A DNA stretch of 64,000 nt from Streptosporangium becharense (GTDB lineage: Bacteria; Actinomycetota; Actinomycetes; Streptosporangiales; Streptosporangiaceae), in the NCBI RefSeq assembly GCF_014204985.1, contig NZ_JACHMP010000001.1, positions 496,001 through 560,000 of the forward strand. The letters run 5' to 3'. This document shows, in pieces, positions 56,403-64,000 of this stretch. The notes below the pieces were generated by a model. It worked only from the letters and a program-made list of their open reading frames with translations. It was not told where the DNA came from and searched no databases. Position 1 is the stretch's first letter. Every line of letters begins with the position of its first letter. Position numbers and translations under genes: made by a program.

Positions 56403-58093
56403 CCCGCTCCCCGATGCGCTGGCTCGCCGGAGCCGTCGGCGGCCATCGCCGCGCCTTCCTCTCGACCCTCGCCGCCAACCTGATCGGCCAGGTCGCCACC
56501 CTGGCCGCCGTCGCCGGCGCCGCGTGGCTGCTCGGCCGCGTCGCCACGGGCCAGTCCACCCCGCTCGGCCCGCTCGCCGCCGCGCTCGCGCTGCTCGTAC
56601 TCGTGGTGACGCTGGCGACCTGGTGGGAGGCCTACGTCTCGCACGACCTGGCCTATCTCGTCCTGGCCAGGCTGCGCGGGCAGGTCTACGACGCCATCGC
56701 CAGGATCGCCCCCGCCAGGATGCTCGGGCGGCGCACCGGTGACCTGTCGACCGCCGCACTGTCGGACGTCGAGACGCTGGAGTGGCTCTTCGCCCATACC
56801 TTGGCCCAGCTCCTCACCACCGCGGCGGTGCTGGTCACCGGCACCGTCGCGGCGGCCATGATCAGCCCGTGGCTGCTCGCCGTCTCGCTGCCCGTCGCGC
56901 TGTGCGTGCTGACGCTGCCGCTGTGGCTGCACCGCCGATCGCGTCGTCACGGCTACGAGATGCGCGCCGCCACCGCCGAACTCGCCTCCGACATCGTGGA
57001 CACCGTCCAAGGGCTACGGGAGCTGACCGCCTTCGGCGCGCTCGACCGGCGCAGGCGGCTGCTGGCCGGCCGCACGCGTGCCCTGGCCCGCGCGCAGGCC
57101 GCGAGCGCCGCCCGGGGCGGGCTGGAGGCCGCCCTGATCGACATGCTCGTCGCGGTCGCGGCGGCGGGCACGCTCCTGCTTGTGGCGCTGCTGGTGCGCT
57201 CCGGCGACCTGGCGCCGGCCCTCGCCCCGCTGGCGATGGTCCTCGCGGCCGGATCCCTCGGTCCCGCCACCCAGGTGACCCTGCTGCTCAAGGAGTACGG
57301 CACACTGCGGGCGGCGACCGACCGCGTGCACACCCTCGTCACCGCCCCCGCCACCGTCAAGGAACCGGACGACCCGCTGCCTCCGGCCGCACCCTTCACC
57401 GTGGTCTTCGACGACGTGCGTTTCCGCTACACCCCCGACGGCCCCGAGGTCCTGCGCGGAGTGTCCTTCACTGTCTCCCCGGGGCAGACGGTCGCCCTCG
57501 TCGGCCCGTCCGGGGCGGGCAAGTCCACCTGTGTCTCCCTGCTGCTGCGCTACTGGGACCCCGACGGGGGCCGCATCCTGCTCGGCGGCACCCCCCTGGA
57601 CCGGATCGCCGACCTACCCGCCCACGTCGGCGTAGTCCCCCAGGACGTGCACCTGTTCGCCGGCACCGTCGAGGAGAACGTGCGGCTCGGCGCCCCCGCG
57701 GCCGATGTCTCCCCGGCCCTGGCCGCCGCGCAGCTCACCGTCGACCCCGCCACGCCCGTCGGCGAACGCGGCGTCACCCTCTCCGGCGGGCAGCGGGCCC
57801 GGGTGGCCGTCGCCAGGGCACTGGCCTGCGACCCGCCCGTGCTCGTCCTCGACGAGGCCGTGGCCAACCTCGACTCCGAGAACGAGGCCCGCCTCGCCCA
57901 GGCCCTGGCGGCGGCGGCCGAGAACCGGGTCACGCTGGTCGTCGCCCACCGCCCGGCCACGATCCGCCGCGCCGACCACATCGTGCTGCTGGAGGAGGGC
58001 AGGGTCGTCGACCAGGGCACCTTCGCCGCGCTGACCGCCGAGCCGGGCAGCCGGCTGGCACGCCTGCTGGACCTGGAGTCGCAGGGCGTGTGA
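56399..58093 (+). CDS. ABC transporter permease-ATPase, heterodimer subunit 2
   Basis: 564 residues with six membrane segments, then Walker A GPSGAGKSTCVSLL, Q-loop VPQDVHLF, signature LSGGQRARVAVARAL, Walker B VLVLDEAVANLD and VVAHRPATI. GTG 56399 overlaps the stop of subunit 1 (GTGA), so the pair is co-translated as a heterodimer. The same reading frame is open back to 54671, giving an apparent 1140-residue protein, but its first half is the antisense-like shadow of subunit 1 and was rejected. Confidence 0.88.
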   Translation: MTRSPMRWLAGAVGGHRRAFLSTLAANLIGQVATLAAVAGAAWLLGRVATGQSTPLGPLAAALALLVLVVTLATWWEAYVSHDLAYLVLARLRGQVYDAIARIAPARMLGRRTGDLSTAALSDVETLEWLFAHTLAQLLTTAAVLVTGTVAAAMISPWLLAVSLPVALCVLTLPLWLHRRSRRHGYEMRAATAELASDIVDTVQGLRELTAFGALDRRRRLLAGRTRALARAQAASAARGGLEAALIDMLVAVAAAGTLLLVALLVRSGDLAPALAPLAMVLAAGSLGPATQVTLLLKEYGTLRAATDRVHTLVTAPATVKEPDDPLPPAAPFTVVFDDVRFRYTPDGPEVLRGVSFTVSPGQTVALVGPSGAGKSTCVSLLLRYWDPDGGRILLGGTPLDRIADLPAHVGVVPQDVHLFAGTVEENVRLGAPAADVSPALAAAQLTVDPATPVGERGVTLSGGQRARVAVARALACDPPVLVLDEAVANLDSENEARLAQALAAAAENRVTLVVAHRPATIRRADHIVLLEEGRVVDQGTFAALTAEPGSRLARLLDLESQGV

Positions 58094-58255
58094 GCCGCCC
58101 ACGCCCCTGCCCGGCGGCCCGCCGAGCCGTCCCGGCCCGGGACCGCGAATGCCACCGGGAAGTCAATGAATTGCAATGGAGCCTTGTAAAGGCAGTGAAG
58201 TGGGCCAACATTCTGAGCGACAGAGCTGATCCGGGGAGAACCTCAGGAGGCCCGT

Positions 58256-59071
58256 TTGACCACCCCCCGCCGCATCCTCACCCTCCTCGCGGCAGCGACC
58301 CTCACGTCCGTCCCGGCGACGGCCGTGGCGGACGCCCCGCCGGTCCCCGGCTCCATGGCCTCGATGGGCGACTCCATCACCCGCGGATTCAACGCCTGCG
58401 GCTTCTACCTCGACTGTCCGTCCAGGTCGTGGTCCACCGGGTCCAGCCCGACCGTGAACAGCCACTACCTGCGCACCCGGGGGGTGAACCCGTCCCTCGT
58501 CGCCCACAACGACGGCAAGTCGGGCGCCAAGGTCGCCGACCTGCCCGAGCAGGCACGCAAAGCCGTCTCGCAGGGGGTCGACTACGTCACGATCCTGGTG
58601 GGGGCCAACGACGCCTGCGCCTCGTCGGAGGCGGGCATGACCACGGTGGCCGACTTCGAGGCCGGGTTCCGTACGGCGATGCGGACGCTCACCACCGGGC
58701 TCCCCGGCGCATCGATCTTCGTCTCGAGCATCCCCGACATCGAGCGGCTGTGGGAGGCCGGCAAGGACAGTTCCGCCGCCCGCGCCGCCTGGTCCACCCT
58801 GAACATCTGCCAGTCGATGCTGGCCAGGCCGCGTTCCACCGACCAGGCCGACGCCGACAGGCGCGACCGGGTGCACCGGCGCGTGGCCGACTTCAACGCG
58901 GTGCTGTCCAGGGTCTGCGTGGAGCAGGTCGCCTGCCGCCACGACGGCGGTGCCGTCTTCAACCATCCGTTCGAGCTGTCCCATCTGAGCACCTGGGACT
59001 ACTTCCATCCCAATACCGCCGGCCAGCGGCTGCTCGCCGAGCTGACCTACCCCGCCGACCTCGGCCTGTGA
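58256..59071 (+). CDS. Secreted SGNH/GDSL hydrolase
   Basis: 271 residues. A Sec signal covers about 1-26 (LLAAATLTSVPATAVADA). The SGNH blocks are present: MGDSITRGF (nucleophile Ser about 40), the glycine block near HNDGKSGAK, VGANDAC (Asn) and DYFHPN (Asp-His pair). Six cysteines in the mature part could form disulfides. It would hydrolyse an ester outside the cell; a lipase or acetyl-esterase role is likely. The start is TTG at 58256 with CAGGAGG six bases upstream. Confidence 0.88.
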   Translation: MTTPRRILTLLAAATLTSVPATAVADAPPVPGSMASMGDSITRGFNACGFYLDCPSRSWSTGSSPTVNSHYLRTRGVNPSLVAHNDGKSGAKVADLPEQARKAVSQGVDYVTILVGANDACASSEAGMTTVADFEAGFRTAMRTLTTGLPGASIFVSSIPDIERLWEAGKDSSAARAAWSTLNICQSMLARPRSTDQADADRRDRVHRRVADFNAVLSRVCVEQVACRHDGGAVFNHPFELSHLSTWDYFHPNTAGQRLLAELTYPADLGL

Positions 59072-59153
59072 CACCACGAGGCTGCCGCTCAGCAGGCGAT
59101 GAGGGACGGCCGCGCGTATGCTTCAGGTCACGCGGGGGACGTCACGCGTCCGA

Positions 59154-59537
59154 TCAGCATGTGGAGTGGAACAAACCACCCACGGCGACGGTCTCCGCGA
59201 GGGCGTTGTAGCGCCGGACGGCGGCCGTCGTCTCCTCCACGTGGACCTCGACGCCTCTGTCCTTCAGCAGATCCAGCGTCTCGGGACAGATCTGCAGCAC
59301 CATCTGCATTCCACGGGAGAGAACGATCACCTGGCTGCCGTGGTCGAGCAGTTCCTGAACGTCGGCGGGCTGGATGCCGGGAGCGTGCCGCGTCCCCGTC
59401 TCGTTCCAGTCCCAGGGGCGTCCGCCGCCGGGGTGGAGCTTGAGGTCCTTGCCTTCGCCGAGGCCCTCGGCTGCTGTCCGGCCCCAGGAGATATGGGTGA
59501 TCAACGGAGATCGGCGTTCCATACGGTGAGAATACAT
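59154..59537 (-). CDS. Mth938-like domain protein
   Basis: 127 residues matching the Mth938/AAMDC fold: SPLITHISWGR, KDLKLHPGGGRPWDWNETGTRHAPGIQPADVQELL, VIVLSRGMQ and a terminal VGGLFHSTC. The biochemical role of these small proteins is unknown; related eukaryotic proteins help assemble respiratory complex I. ATG 59537 has GGAG only two bases upstream; the ATG at 59522 is an alternative. It converges on the esterase gene, with no visible operon partners. Confidence 0.87.
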   Translation of the reverse strand: MYSHRMERRSPLITHISWGRTAAEGLGEGKDLKLHPGGGRPWDWNETGTRHAPGIQPADVQELLDHGSQVIVLSRGMQMVLQICPETLDLLKDRGVEVHVEETTAAVRRYNALAETVAVGGLFHSTC

Positions 59538-59594
59538 ATCTCCGGGTCACAGAGATCAGCGTTGCCCGGCTCACCCCGACCGACCGACCGACCG

Positions 59595-60539
59595 CTACGG
59601 GTGGCCGAGCCAGGCGGTCACCCCCGCCGTGATCTGCTCCTTCACCGCGGGCGGGGCGAAGGAGGCCCCGGCCCCGGCCGCGGCCAGCTCGGCCAGGTCG
59701 GCATCGGTGAAGCCGAAGACATCGCGCAGCCGGGCGTACTCGTCGGCCAGCGCGGTCTCACCGTCGGTGTTGATCGTGACGACCAGCCCGGCCTCGCGCA
59801 GGCGGGGCAGCGGGTGCGCGGCGAGCGTGGGGACGAGCCCGAGCAGGACGTTGGAGGTGGGACAGACCTCCAACGGGACGCCACGCTCGCGCACCTCGGC
59901 CACCAGCGCCGGGTCGTCCAGCACCCGGATGCCGTGCCCGAGCCGCTCGCCGTGACCCAGGTCGAGGGCCTCGCGGATGCCGGCGGGCCCGGCCGACTCG
60001 CCCGCGTGGTGCACCAGGTGCAGTCCGGCGTCCCTGGCCGCGTCCAGCACCTCGGCGAACGGCGCCAGCGGGTGGCTCTCGTCACCCGCCAGCCCGATGC
60101 CGATCACCTCGTCGTAGCGGGTCGCCAGCTTGAGCGTCCGCCACAGCCGTTCCACCGGCCGGCGGCGTGAGTGGTCGAGCAGCACCCGGCACTCGATCCC
60201 GTAGCGCCTGCCCTCGGCCAGTCCGTCCAGCACCGCCTCCAGCGGCATCTCCAGTGCCCCGACGCGCTCACCGTGGGAGGCGGCGGTGAAGGTCACCTCG
60301 GCGTAGCGGGTGCCCTGGGCCGCCTCGTCCTGGCAGAACTCCAGCGCCACCCGCCGGAACCGCTCGGGCGTGCACAGCAGTTCGCGCACCCGGGCCCGCT
60401 GGTCGGCGAACTCACGGAAACTCGCGAACGGCCCCTCCGGTTCGGGCGGCCCGCCCCACTCGCGCACGGTCTGCGGCCGTACGGTGCTCTCCAGGTGGAC
60501 GTGCAGGTGGGCCTTGGGCAACAAGCGGAGATCCCTCAC
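59595..60539 (-). CDS. Adenosine deaminase family protein with altered metal-site motif
   Basis: 314 residues with LPKAHLHVHLEST (zinc histidines about 12 and 14), LVHHAGES (catalytic Glu), RLGHGIRVLDDP and CPTSNVLLG. The motif usually SDDP or TDxP reads TINTDGETALADEY: the first Asp is kept, the second is Gly. Deamination of adenosine or a related nucleoside is expected, but the change may shift substrate. GTG 60539 follows GGAAGGG closely. It is distinct from the adenine deaminase at 32431-33474. Confidence 0.82.
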   Translation of the reverse strand: MRDLRLLPKAHLHVHLESTVRPQTVREWGGPPEPEGPFASFREFADQRARVRELLCTPERFRRVALEFCQDEAAQGTRYAEVTFTAASHGERVGALEMPLEAVLDGLAEGRRYGIECRVLLDHSRRRPVERLWRTLKLATRYDEVIGIGLAGDESHPLAPFAEVLDAARDAGLHLVHHAGESAGPAGIREALDLGHGERLGHGIRVLDDPALVAEVRERGVPLEVCPTSNVLLGLVPTLAAHPLPRLREAGLVVTINTDGETALADEYARLRDVFGFTDADLAELAAAGAGASFAPPAVKEQITAGVTAWLGHP

Positions 60540-60694
60540 CCCTTCCACCCTAGAGGGCTTGTGCGGAGTTGAGATCGGAGGGATTCGCCCGCGCACCGGC
60601 CTCCGGTCCCGGTAGGTCGTCGTCGTGGCGCGTGGAGACCTCACCGATGAGGGCGGCGAACCTCGGGTTTCCGCGGTCCGTCTCGACGAGTCCG

Positions 60695-61462
60695 TCAGCT
60701 GACGGTCGTGGCGTCCGAGCCGGGGAAGTCGAAGGCGTGGAGTTCCCGCTCGTACTTGGCGATCAGTCGGCCCGGAGCGCGGAGGACTTCCCACTTGTAC
60801 GGGTCGTCTTTCCGAGTCCCGAACGCGGGTCTCCCCGTCGCGGCGAACGTCACCACAGCGCCGAGCGCGAACACGTCACTGGCCGCAGTCAACTCGTTCC
60901 CGGCCACCTGCTCCGGCGACATGTAGCCGGCAGACCCGATGACGCCGCCGGTCGCGGTGAGCGCGGTCCCCTCGATGGCCCGGCTGATCCCGAAATCGAT
61001 GACCCGGGGCCCGTCATCGGCGAGCAGGATGTTGGACGGTTTGAGATCCCGGTGGATGAGCCCGGCGCGGTGGATCGCCACCAGCGCCTCGGCCAGCCTC
61101 GCCCCCAGCGTCCGGACCTCGGGCTCGGCCATCGGCCCGCGAGCGTCGATCTCGGCCTGCAGCGACGGTCCCGGCACGTACACCGTGGCCAGCCAGGGCA
61201 GCGGACCTTCAGGGTCGGCGTCCACGACAGGTGTCGTGAAGGCACCGCTGACCGCCATGGCGGCTTCGACCTCGCCCCTGAACCGGCGCCGGAAACCGGG
61301 GTCCGAGGCCAGTTCGGGCCGGACGACCTTGACCGCGACCTGTCTGCCGCCGGGTGAAGTCCCGAGAAAGACCCGGCCCATGCCGCCTTCACCCAGTAAC
61401 CGGACGATTCTGAACGGCCCGATGGTTCCGGTGATGACACCATCGACCCCGAAAAATGTCAT
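60695..61462 (-). CDS. Serine/threonine protein kinase, C-terminally truncated
   Basis: 255 residues of a Hanks-type kinase: glycine loop LGEGGMGRVFLG, VAVKVVRP (ATP lysine), IHRDLKPSNILL (catalytic loop), VIDFGISRA (metal Asp) and GYMSPEQ. The domain runs to GRPAFGTR and then changes to unrelated text (KDDPYKWEVLRAPG), so subdomains X-XI and any membrane or sensor part are missing. The ATG at 61462 has no Shine-Dalgarno; a TACTAT hexamer six bases upstream suggests a leaderless message. An IS701 fragment lies 84 bases away, pointing to rearrangement. The catalytic residues are intact. Confidence 0.8.
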   Translation of the reverse strand: MTFFGVDGVITGTIGPFRIVRLLGEGGMGRVFLGTSPGGRQVAVKVVRPELASDPGFRRRFRGEVEAAMAVSGAFTTPVVDADPEGPLPWLATVYVPGPSLQAEIDARGPMAEPEVRTLGARLAEALVAIHRAGLIHRDLKPSNILLADDGPRVIDFGISRAIEGTALTATGGVIGSAGYMSPEQVAGNELTAASDVFALGAVVTFAATGRPAFGTRKDDPYKWEVLRAPGRLIAKYERELHAFDFPGSDATTVS

Positions 61463-61468
61463 TGACAA

Positions 61469-61474
61469 ATAGTA
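61469..61474 (-). promoter_or_regulatory. -10-like TACTAT adjacent to the kinase start
   Basis: On the minus strand TACTAT ends six bases before the ATG at 61462. With no Shine-Dalgarno sequence, transcription from or near the start codon is likely. No clear -35 is visible. Confidence 0.4.
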
Positions 61475-61545
61475 GGGAGCGAACCGCGTCGTCGTAGGAA
61501 CGAACTCGGGAATGGGCTGATGAGCGGCCCCGGTTCCGGGCCTCC

Positions 61546-61686
61546 GATATCGAGGAATGCTTTCGGACGGCCGAGAACGAGGCCGGCCCCGACCACTGTC
61601 AGGTGCGTTCGTATCAGGCCCGGCAGCGCCGCATCATGTTGGCGATGAGCGCGGCGTTCTTGGCGGTCAGCCGGGACAGGCCGTAG
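61546..61686 (+). pseudogene. IS701-family transposase C-terminal fragment
   Basis: A 46-residue open stretch reads DIEECFRTAENEAGPDHCQV, then YQARQRRIMLAMSAAFLAV, closely matching the conserved end of IS701-type transposases (IEECFQ...EVGLDHYEVR...RHITLAMLALAFLA). A stop follows at 61684-61686. The N-terminal domain and inverted repeats are absent, so this is the residue of an old insertion. The fragment lies between the truncated kinase and the TIGR00725-like gene. The rest of 61475-61868 shows nothing else. Confidence 0.75.
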
Positions 61687-61868
61687 AAAAAAAGGGGTCT
61701 TCAAACGACCGCGGATCCGGCCCGATGCCGTGAACGGTCCAGGAGATCACCGATTGTTCAACCGTGTCGCCGTACCGGCCGCGCGTTCGGCCCCCACCAC
61801 CCTGGATCGGGTCGCTCGCCGCCGTCGCCCCTCACGCCCGCGGCTCGGTCACCGAGGAGCCCCGGGGG

Positions 61869-62372
61869 TCAGCGAGGAGTCACCGGGGAGTCGTCGTGGC
61901 CGGGCCAGAGCCCGGTGGCCGCCAACGCCTCCTCGGGGGAGGAGACGTGCCGGACGCCGGCGACCGGGCGCCCCTCACCGTCGAGAATCCGCCAGCCGCC
62001 GAGCTGGACCACGGGGATCCGCCCGCGGCGCATCGCGAGCGCCAGCTCGGACAGCGTCCCCCACGATCCGCCGACGACGATCACAGCGTCACCCGAGTTG
62101 ACGATGATGGTGTTGCGTGCCTCCCCGGCACCGGTCGGGATCACGATGGAGAGGTCCGGGCCGGCCTGCTCCCGGTCCGCGCGGGACAGGACGCCCACCA
62201 CCGTCCCGCCCGCCGACCGGGCCCCGGCCGCCACGGCGGCCATGACCCCCGTGTAACCACCGCAGATCACCACCGCGCCGCGCTCCGCCAGCAACCGGCC
62301 GACCTCACGGGCGTCGGACTCCTCTTCGCGTGTGCAGTCACGCGGACCGCACACCGATACCTGGATCGTCAC
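61869..62372 (-). CDS. TIGR00725-like SLOG-fold protein
   Basis: 167 residues: VSVCGPRDCTREEESDAREVGRLLAERGAVVICGGYTGVMAAVAAGA, then ARNTIIVNSGDAVIVVGGSWGTLSELALAM, the glycine-rich nucleotide site of the LOG/SLOG superfamily. Members bind nucleotides or cleave nucleotide derivatives; this branch has no firm function. GTG 62372 is preceded by AGGATCTCACC; the open frame to 62459 adds no conserved residues. No close operon partner is visible. Confidence 0.85.
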   Translation of the reverse strand: MTIQVSVCGPRDCTREEESDAREVGRLLAERGAVVICGGYTGVMAAVAAGARSAGGTVVGVLSRADREQAGPDLSIVIPTGAGEARNTIIVNSGDAVIVVGGSWGTLSELALAMRRGRIPVVQLGGWRILDGEGRPVAGVRHVSSPEEALAATGLWPGHDDSPVTPR

Positions 62373-62490
62373 GGTGAGATCCTGCCCGCAGGCGGCAGCG
62401 GGGATGCCGTGAAGTGACCGCACGCGACGTACGGCACGGTGCCTGTCCGCCGCCGGCACCTGCGGCGGCGGACGCCGGGTGAGCCGGGGG

Positions 62491-63759
62491 TCACGGACGG
62501 CGGTGGGAACGCCGCTCGCCGGTCAGCGCTCCCAGCTCGTCACCGAGACGGGTGAGAGCGGATGCGATCCAGGGCAGGGTCTCCGGTTCATCCGCGCTCA
62601 GCGCCGCCCGGCGTTGCCCGGGAGTGGCACCGTACAGGAGGCTGGTGGCGACCCGGAGGGTCAGGGCGGTGCCGGGGTCGCCGAACGCGCTGCCGGGCAG
62701 GGTGGCGATGCCGTGCCGGTCGAGCAGGGCGGCGGCCAGGCCGGTGCCGGTGGTGATCCCCCGGGCGCGCAGGACGTCACGCAGAGGGGCGAAGTCCGGG
62801 TAGAGGTAGAAACCGGCCTGGGGCGGGCGGCAGCGGGCTCCGGCCGCGAGCAACCGGGCGTGCGCCGCGGCGGCGACGCGGGCGTGCAGGCGGCGGGACG
62901 CGGCGATGTGCTCGACGATCTCGGGCGGGTCGCTCAGGGCATGGGTGGCCACGGCCTGCATGGGGGCGGCCAGGCTGGACCAGATCTCGCTGGCGACCCC
63001 GGTCAGCTTCCGGTGCAGGCGCCGGCCCCAGGCGCCCGAGGGGGTGCGGGCGTAACCGATCCGCCATCCGCCCAGGGCCAGGGACTTGCTCAGGCCCGTG
63101 GTGACGACGGTGCGTTCGGGCAGGTGGTGTGCCGGACCGGTGACGGGGGCGTGATGGTGCAGTTCGGCGTAAATCTCGTCGCTGACAACCGTCAGGGCGT
63201 GGTGGCCGGCGATCGCGCAGACCGCCTCGATCTGCTCGGCGGGGGCGACGGTCCCGGTGGGGTTGTCCGGGACGGTGAGGATCAGCACACCCGGCCGGGC
63301 GCCGCGCGCCGACGCTCTCCGCAGTGCCCGCTCCAGGCGCCCGGGATCGGGGATGCCCCCGGCCCCTTCCGGGACGGGTACCCGGATGACACGCCGGCCG
63401 AGCAGGGCGGCCTGCGCGGCGTAGGAGACCCACGAGGGGCGGGGCAGCACCACGTCACCGCCGGCGGCGGCCAGTAACGCGAACAGCAGGGGCTTGCTGC
63501 CCGGGGCGAACAGGATTTGGCCGGGCTCAGTGTCCAGGCCGCGGCGGGTGAACCAGCCCGCCGCGGCGGCACGGGCCTGCGGCGAGCCGGCGACGGGGCC
63601 GTAACCGTTGCGCCGGTCGGCGTCGGCGAGCACCTCGGCCAACCCCGGCGCGACCGGCAGCCCGGCCTCACCGAACCCCAGGTGCAGCACGTCGTGCCCG
63701 GCTTCGCGGCGGGCGCGGACGGCCTCGTCGACGGCGAGCGTCGCGGAATGCGCAGTCAT
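62491..63759 (-). CDS. Class I/II pyridoxal-phosphate aminotransferase
   Basis: 422 residues of fold type I: NGYGPVAGSPQARAAAAGWF, FAPGSKPLLFALLAAAGGDVVLPRPSWVSY, VPDNPTGTVAP (Asn), VSDEIYAEL (Asp/Tyr) and the cofactor lysine in TTGLSKSLALGGWRIGYAR, with the terminal Arg in TLRVATSLLYG. It would transfer an amino group between an amino acid and a keto acid; the substrate is unknown. ATG 63759 begins MTAHSATLAVDEAV; the longer open frame to 63984 overlaps a separate dehydrogenase gene. Confidence 0.88.
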   Translation of the reverse strand: MTAHSATLAVDEAVRARREAGHDVLHLGFGEAGLPVAPGLAEVLADADRRNGYGPVAGSPQARAAAAGWFTRRGLDTEPGQILFAPGSKPLLFALLAAAGGDVVLPRPSWVSYAAQAALLGRRVIRVPVPEGAGGIPDPGRLERALRRASARGARPGVLILTVPDNPTGTVAPAEQIEAVCAIAGHHALTVVSDEIYAELHHHAPVTGPAHHLPERTVVTTGLSKSLALGGWRIGYARTPSGAWGRRLHRKLTGVASEIWSSLAAPMQAVATHALSDPPEIVEHIAASRRLHARVAAAAHARLLAAGARCRPPQAGFYLYPDFAPLRDVLRARGITTGTGLAAALLDRHGIATLPGSAFGDPGTALTLRVATSLLYGATPGQRRAALSADEPETLPWIASALTRLGDELGALTGERRSHRRP

Positions 63760-63910
63760 GGGAACCGCCTTCGTTCGGCCGCTCGGCGGGAGCGGCACCG
63801 GGCCGGGCACGTGTCCAGCATGCCCCGCGCGGGGCAGCGATGACAGGGGGAACCCGCGGCCGGCCCGGCACGTCCGGTCCCCCCGGGGCGGGTCCCGGCC
63901 GGGTGACCGG

Positions 63911-64000
63911 TCAGCGCTGCGGCCCCCGCGCCGATTCGGTCCTGGCTTCGATCGCGCGGACGACGGCCGCCATGTCCGCCGCACCGTGCCCCAGTGCGAG
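63911..64000 (-). CDS. NAD(P)-dependent oxidoreductase, C-terminal end (partial)
   Basis: The window edge cuts this gene, leaving 29 residues (LALGHGAADMAAVVRAIEAR, then TESARGPQR) before the stop at 63911-63913. GHGxxDMAAVxxAIE is a common ending of the 3-hydroxyisobutyrate dehydrogenase/imine-reductase-like family. It reads towards the aminotransferase on the same strand, 151 bases upstream of that gene's start, so they may be co-transcribed. The family call rests on few residues. Confidence 0.55.
   Translation of the reverse strand, partial: LALGHGAADMAAVVRAIEARTESARGPQR

Noticed and set aside
54671..58093. An apparent 1140-residue protein over both ABC subunits
   Set aside because: Its second half is ABC subunit 2, but its first half is an out-of-frame reading of subunit 1. 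The GTG at 56399, overlapping the subunit 1 stop, is the real start.
1..64000. CRISPR arrays, tRNA or rRNA genes, prophage
   Set aside because: No regularly spaced repeats, cloverleaf-like GTTCGA-type arms in the right setting, rRNA-like stretches or phage structural genes were noticed on reading.

Overview
The window is high-GC DNA (coding regions mostly over 70% G+C) with GTG and TTG starts, long four-base gene overlaps (GTGA/ATGA), a PucR-type activator, heterodimeric ABC transporters, TLP1-type thiolase-like proteins and an IS701-type transposase scrap. This fits a filamentous or soil actinomycete chromosome, probably near Streptosporangiaceae; the family assignment is inference. No rRNA, tRNA, CRISPR array, phage or replication origin was seen.

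Layout. (1) 1-14.3 kb: an MFS permease and an M55 D-aminopeptidase on the plus strand face a long minus-strand operon: serine hydrolase, peptide ABC transporter (binding protein, two permeases, fused double ATPase), N-acyl-D-amino-acid deacylase, PucR regulator, GNAT acyltransferase and N-acylamino-acid racemase. Together these read as uptake and catabolism of D-amino-acid-containing peptides such as cell-wall fragments. (2) 14.3-23.3 kb: a sugar-isomerase-like protein, then a biotin-linked cluster (hotdog thioesterase, BioM, BioN, BioY, acyl-CoA ligase, thiolase), an enoyl-reductase-like MDR protein and an alpha/beta hydrolase. (3) 23.3-32.4 kb: a beta-mannosidase with its own sugar ABC transporter and LacI regulator, then a secreted pectate lyase with a lectin domain. 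Both promoters carry LacI-type operators. (4) 32.4-40.3 kb: adenine deaminase divergent from a ribose/deoxyribose operon (ribokinase, RbsC, RbsB, RbsA, RbsD, DeoC, GntR regulator). (5) 40.3-44.6 kb: a thiolase-like/crotonase fusion, an AT-rich gap, a GNAT protein and a TetR regulator.

(6) 45.1-48.6 kb: a copper/redox group of BlaI-type repressor, two DUF305 lipoproteins, a DUF6153-like membrane protein and a CopZ-like chaperone, with CsoR-type and BlaI-type operator candidates. (7) 49.1-50.4 kb: two CBS-BON proteins. (8) 50.4-58.1 kb: a metallophore-type uptake island: a FecBCDE-type importer led by a 40-residue microprotein gene, divergent from a heterodimeric ABC transporter, with a Zur/Fur-like site between them. 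(9) 58.2-64 kb: an SGNH esterase, an Mth938-like protein, an adenosine-deaminase-like protein, a truncated Ser/Thr kinase next to the IS701 fragment, a TIGR00725-like protein, an aminotransferase and the last 29 residues of a dehydrogenase.

Points most worth a second look are the D-peptide locus, the metal-uptake island with its small coupled gene, the TLP1-crotonase fusion, the biotin-linked ligase/thiolase pair whose thiolase lacks its second catalytic cysteine, and three independent short tandem duplications that each span a stop codon.
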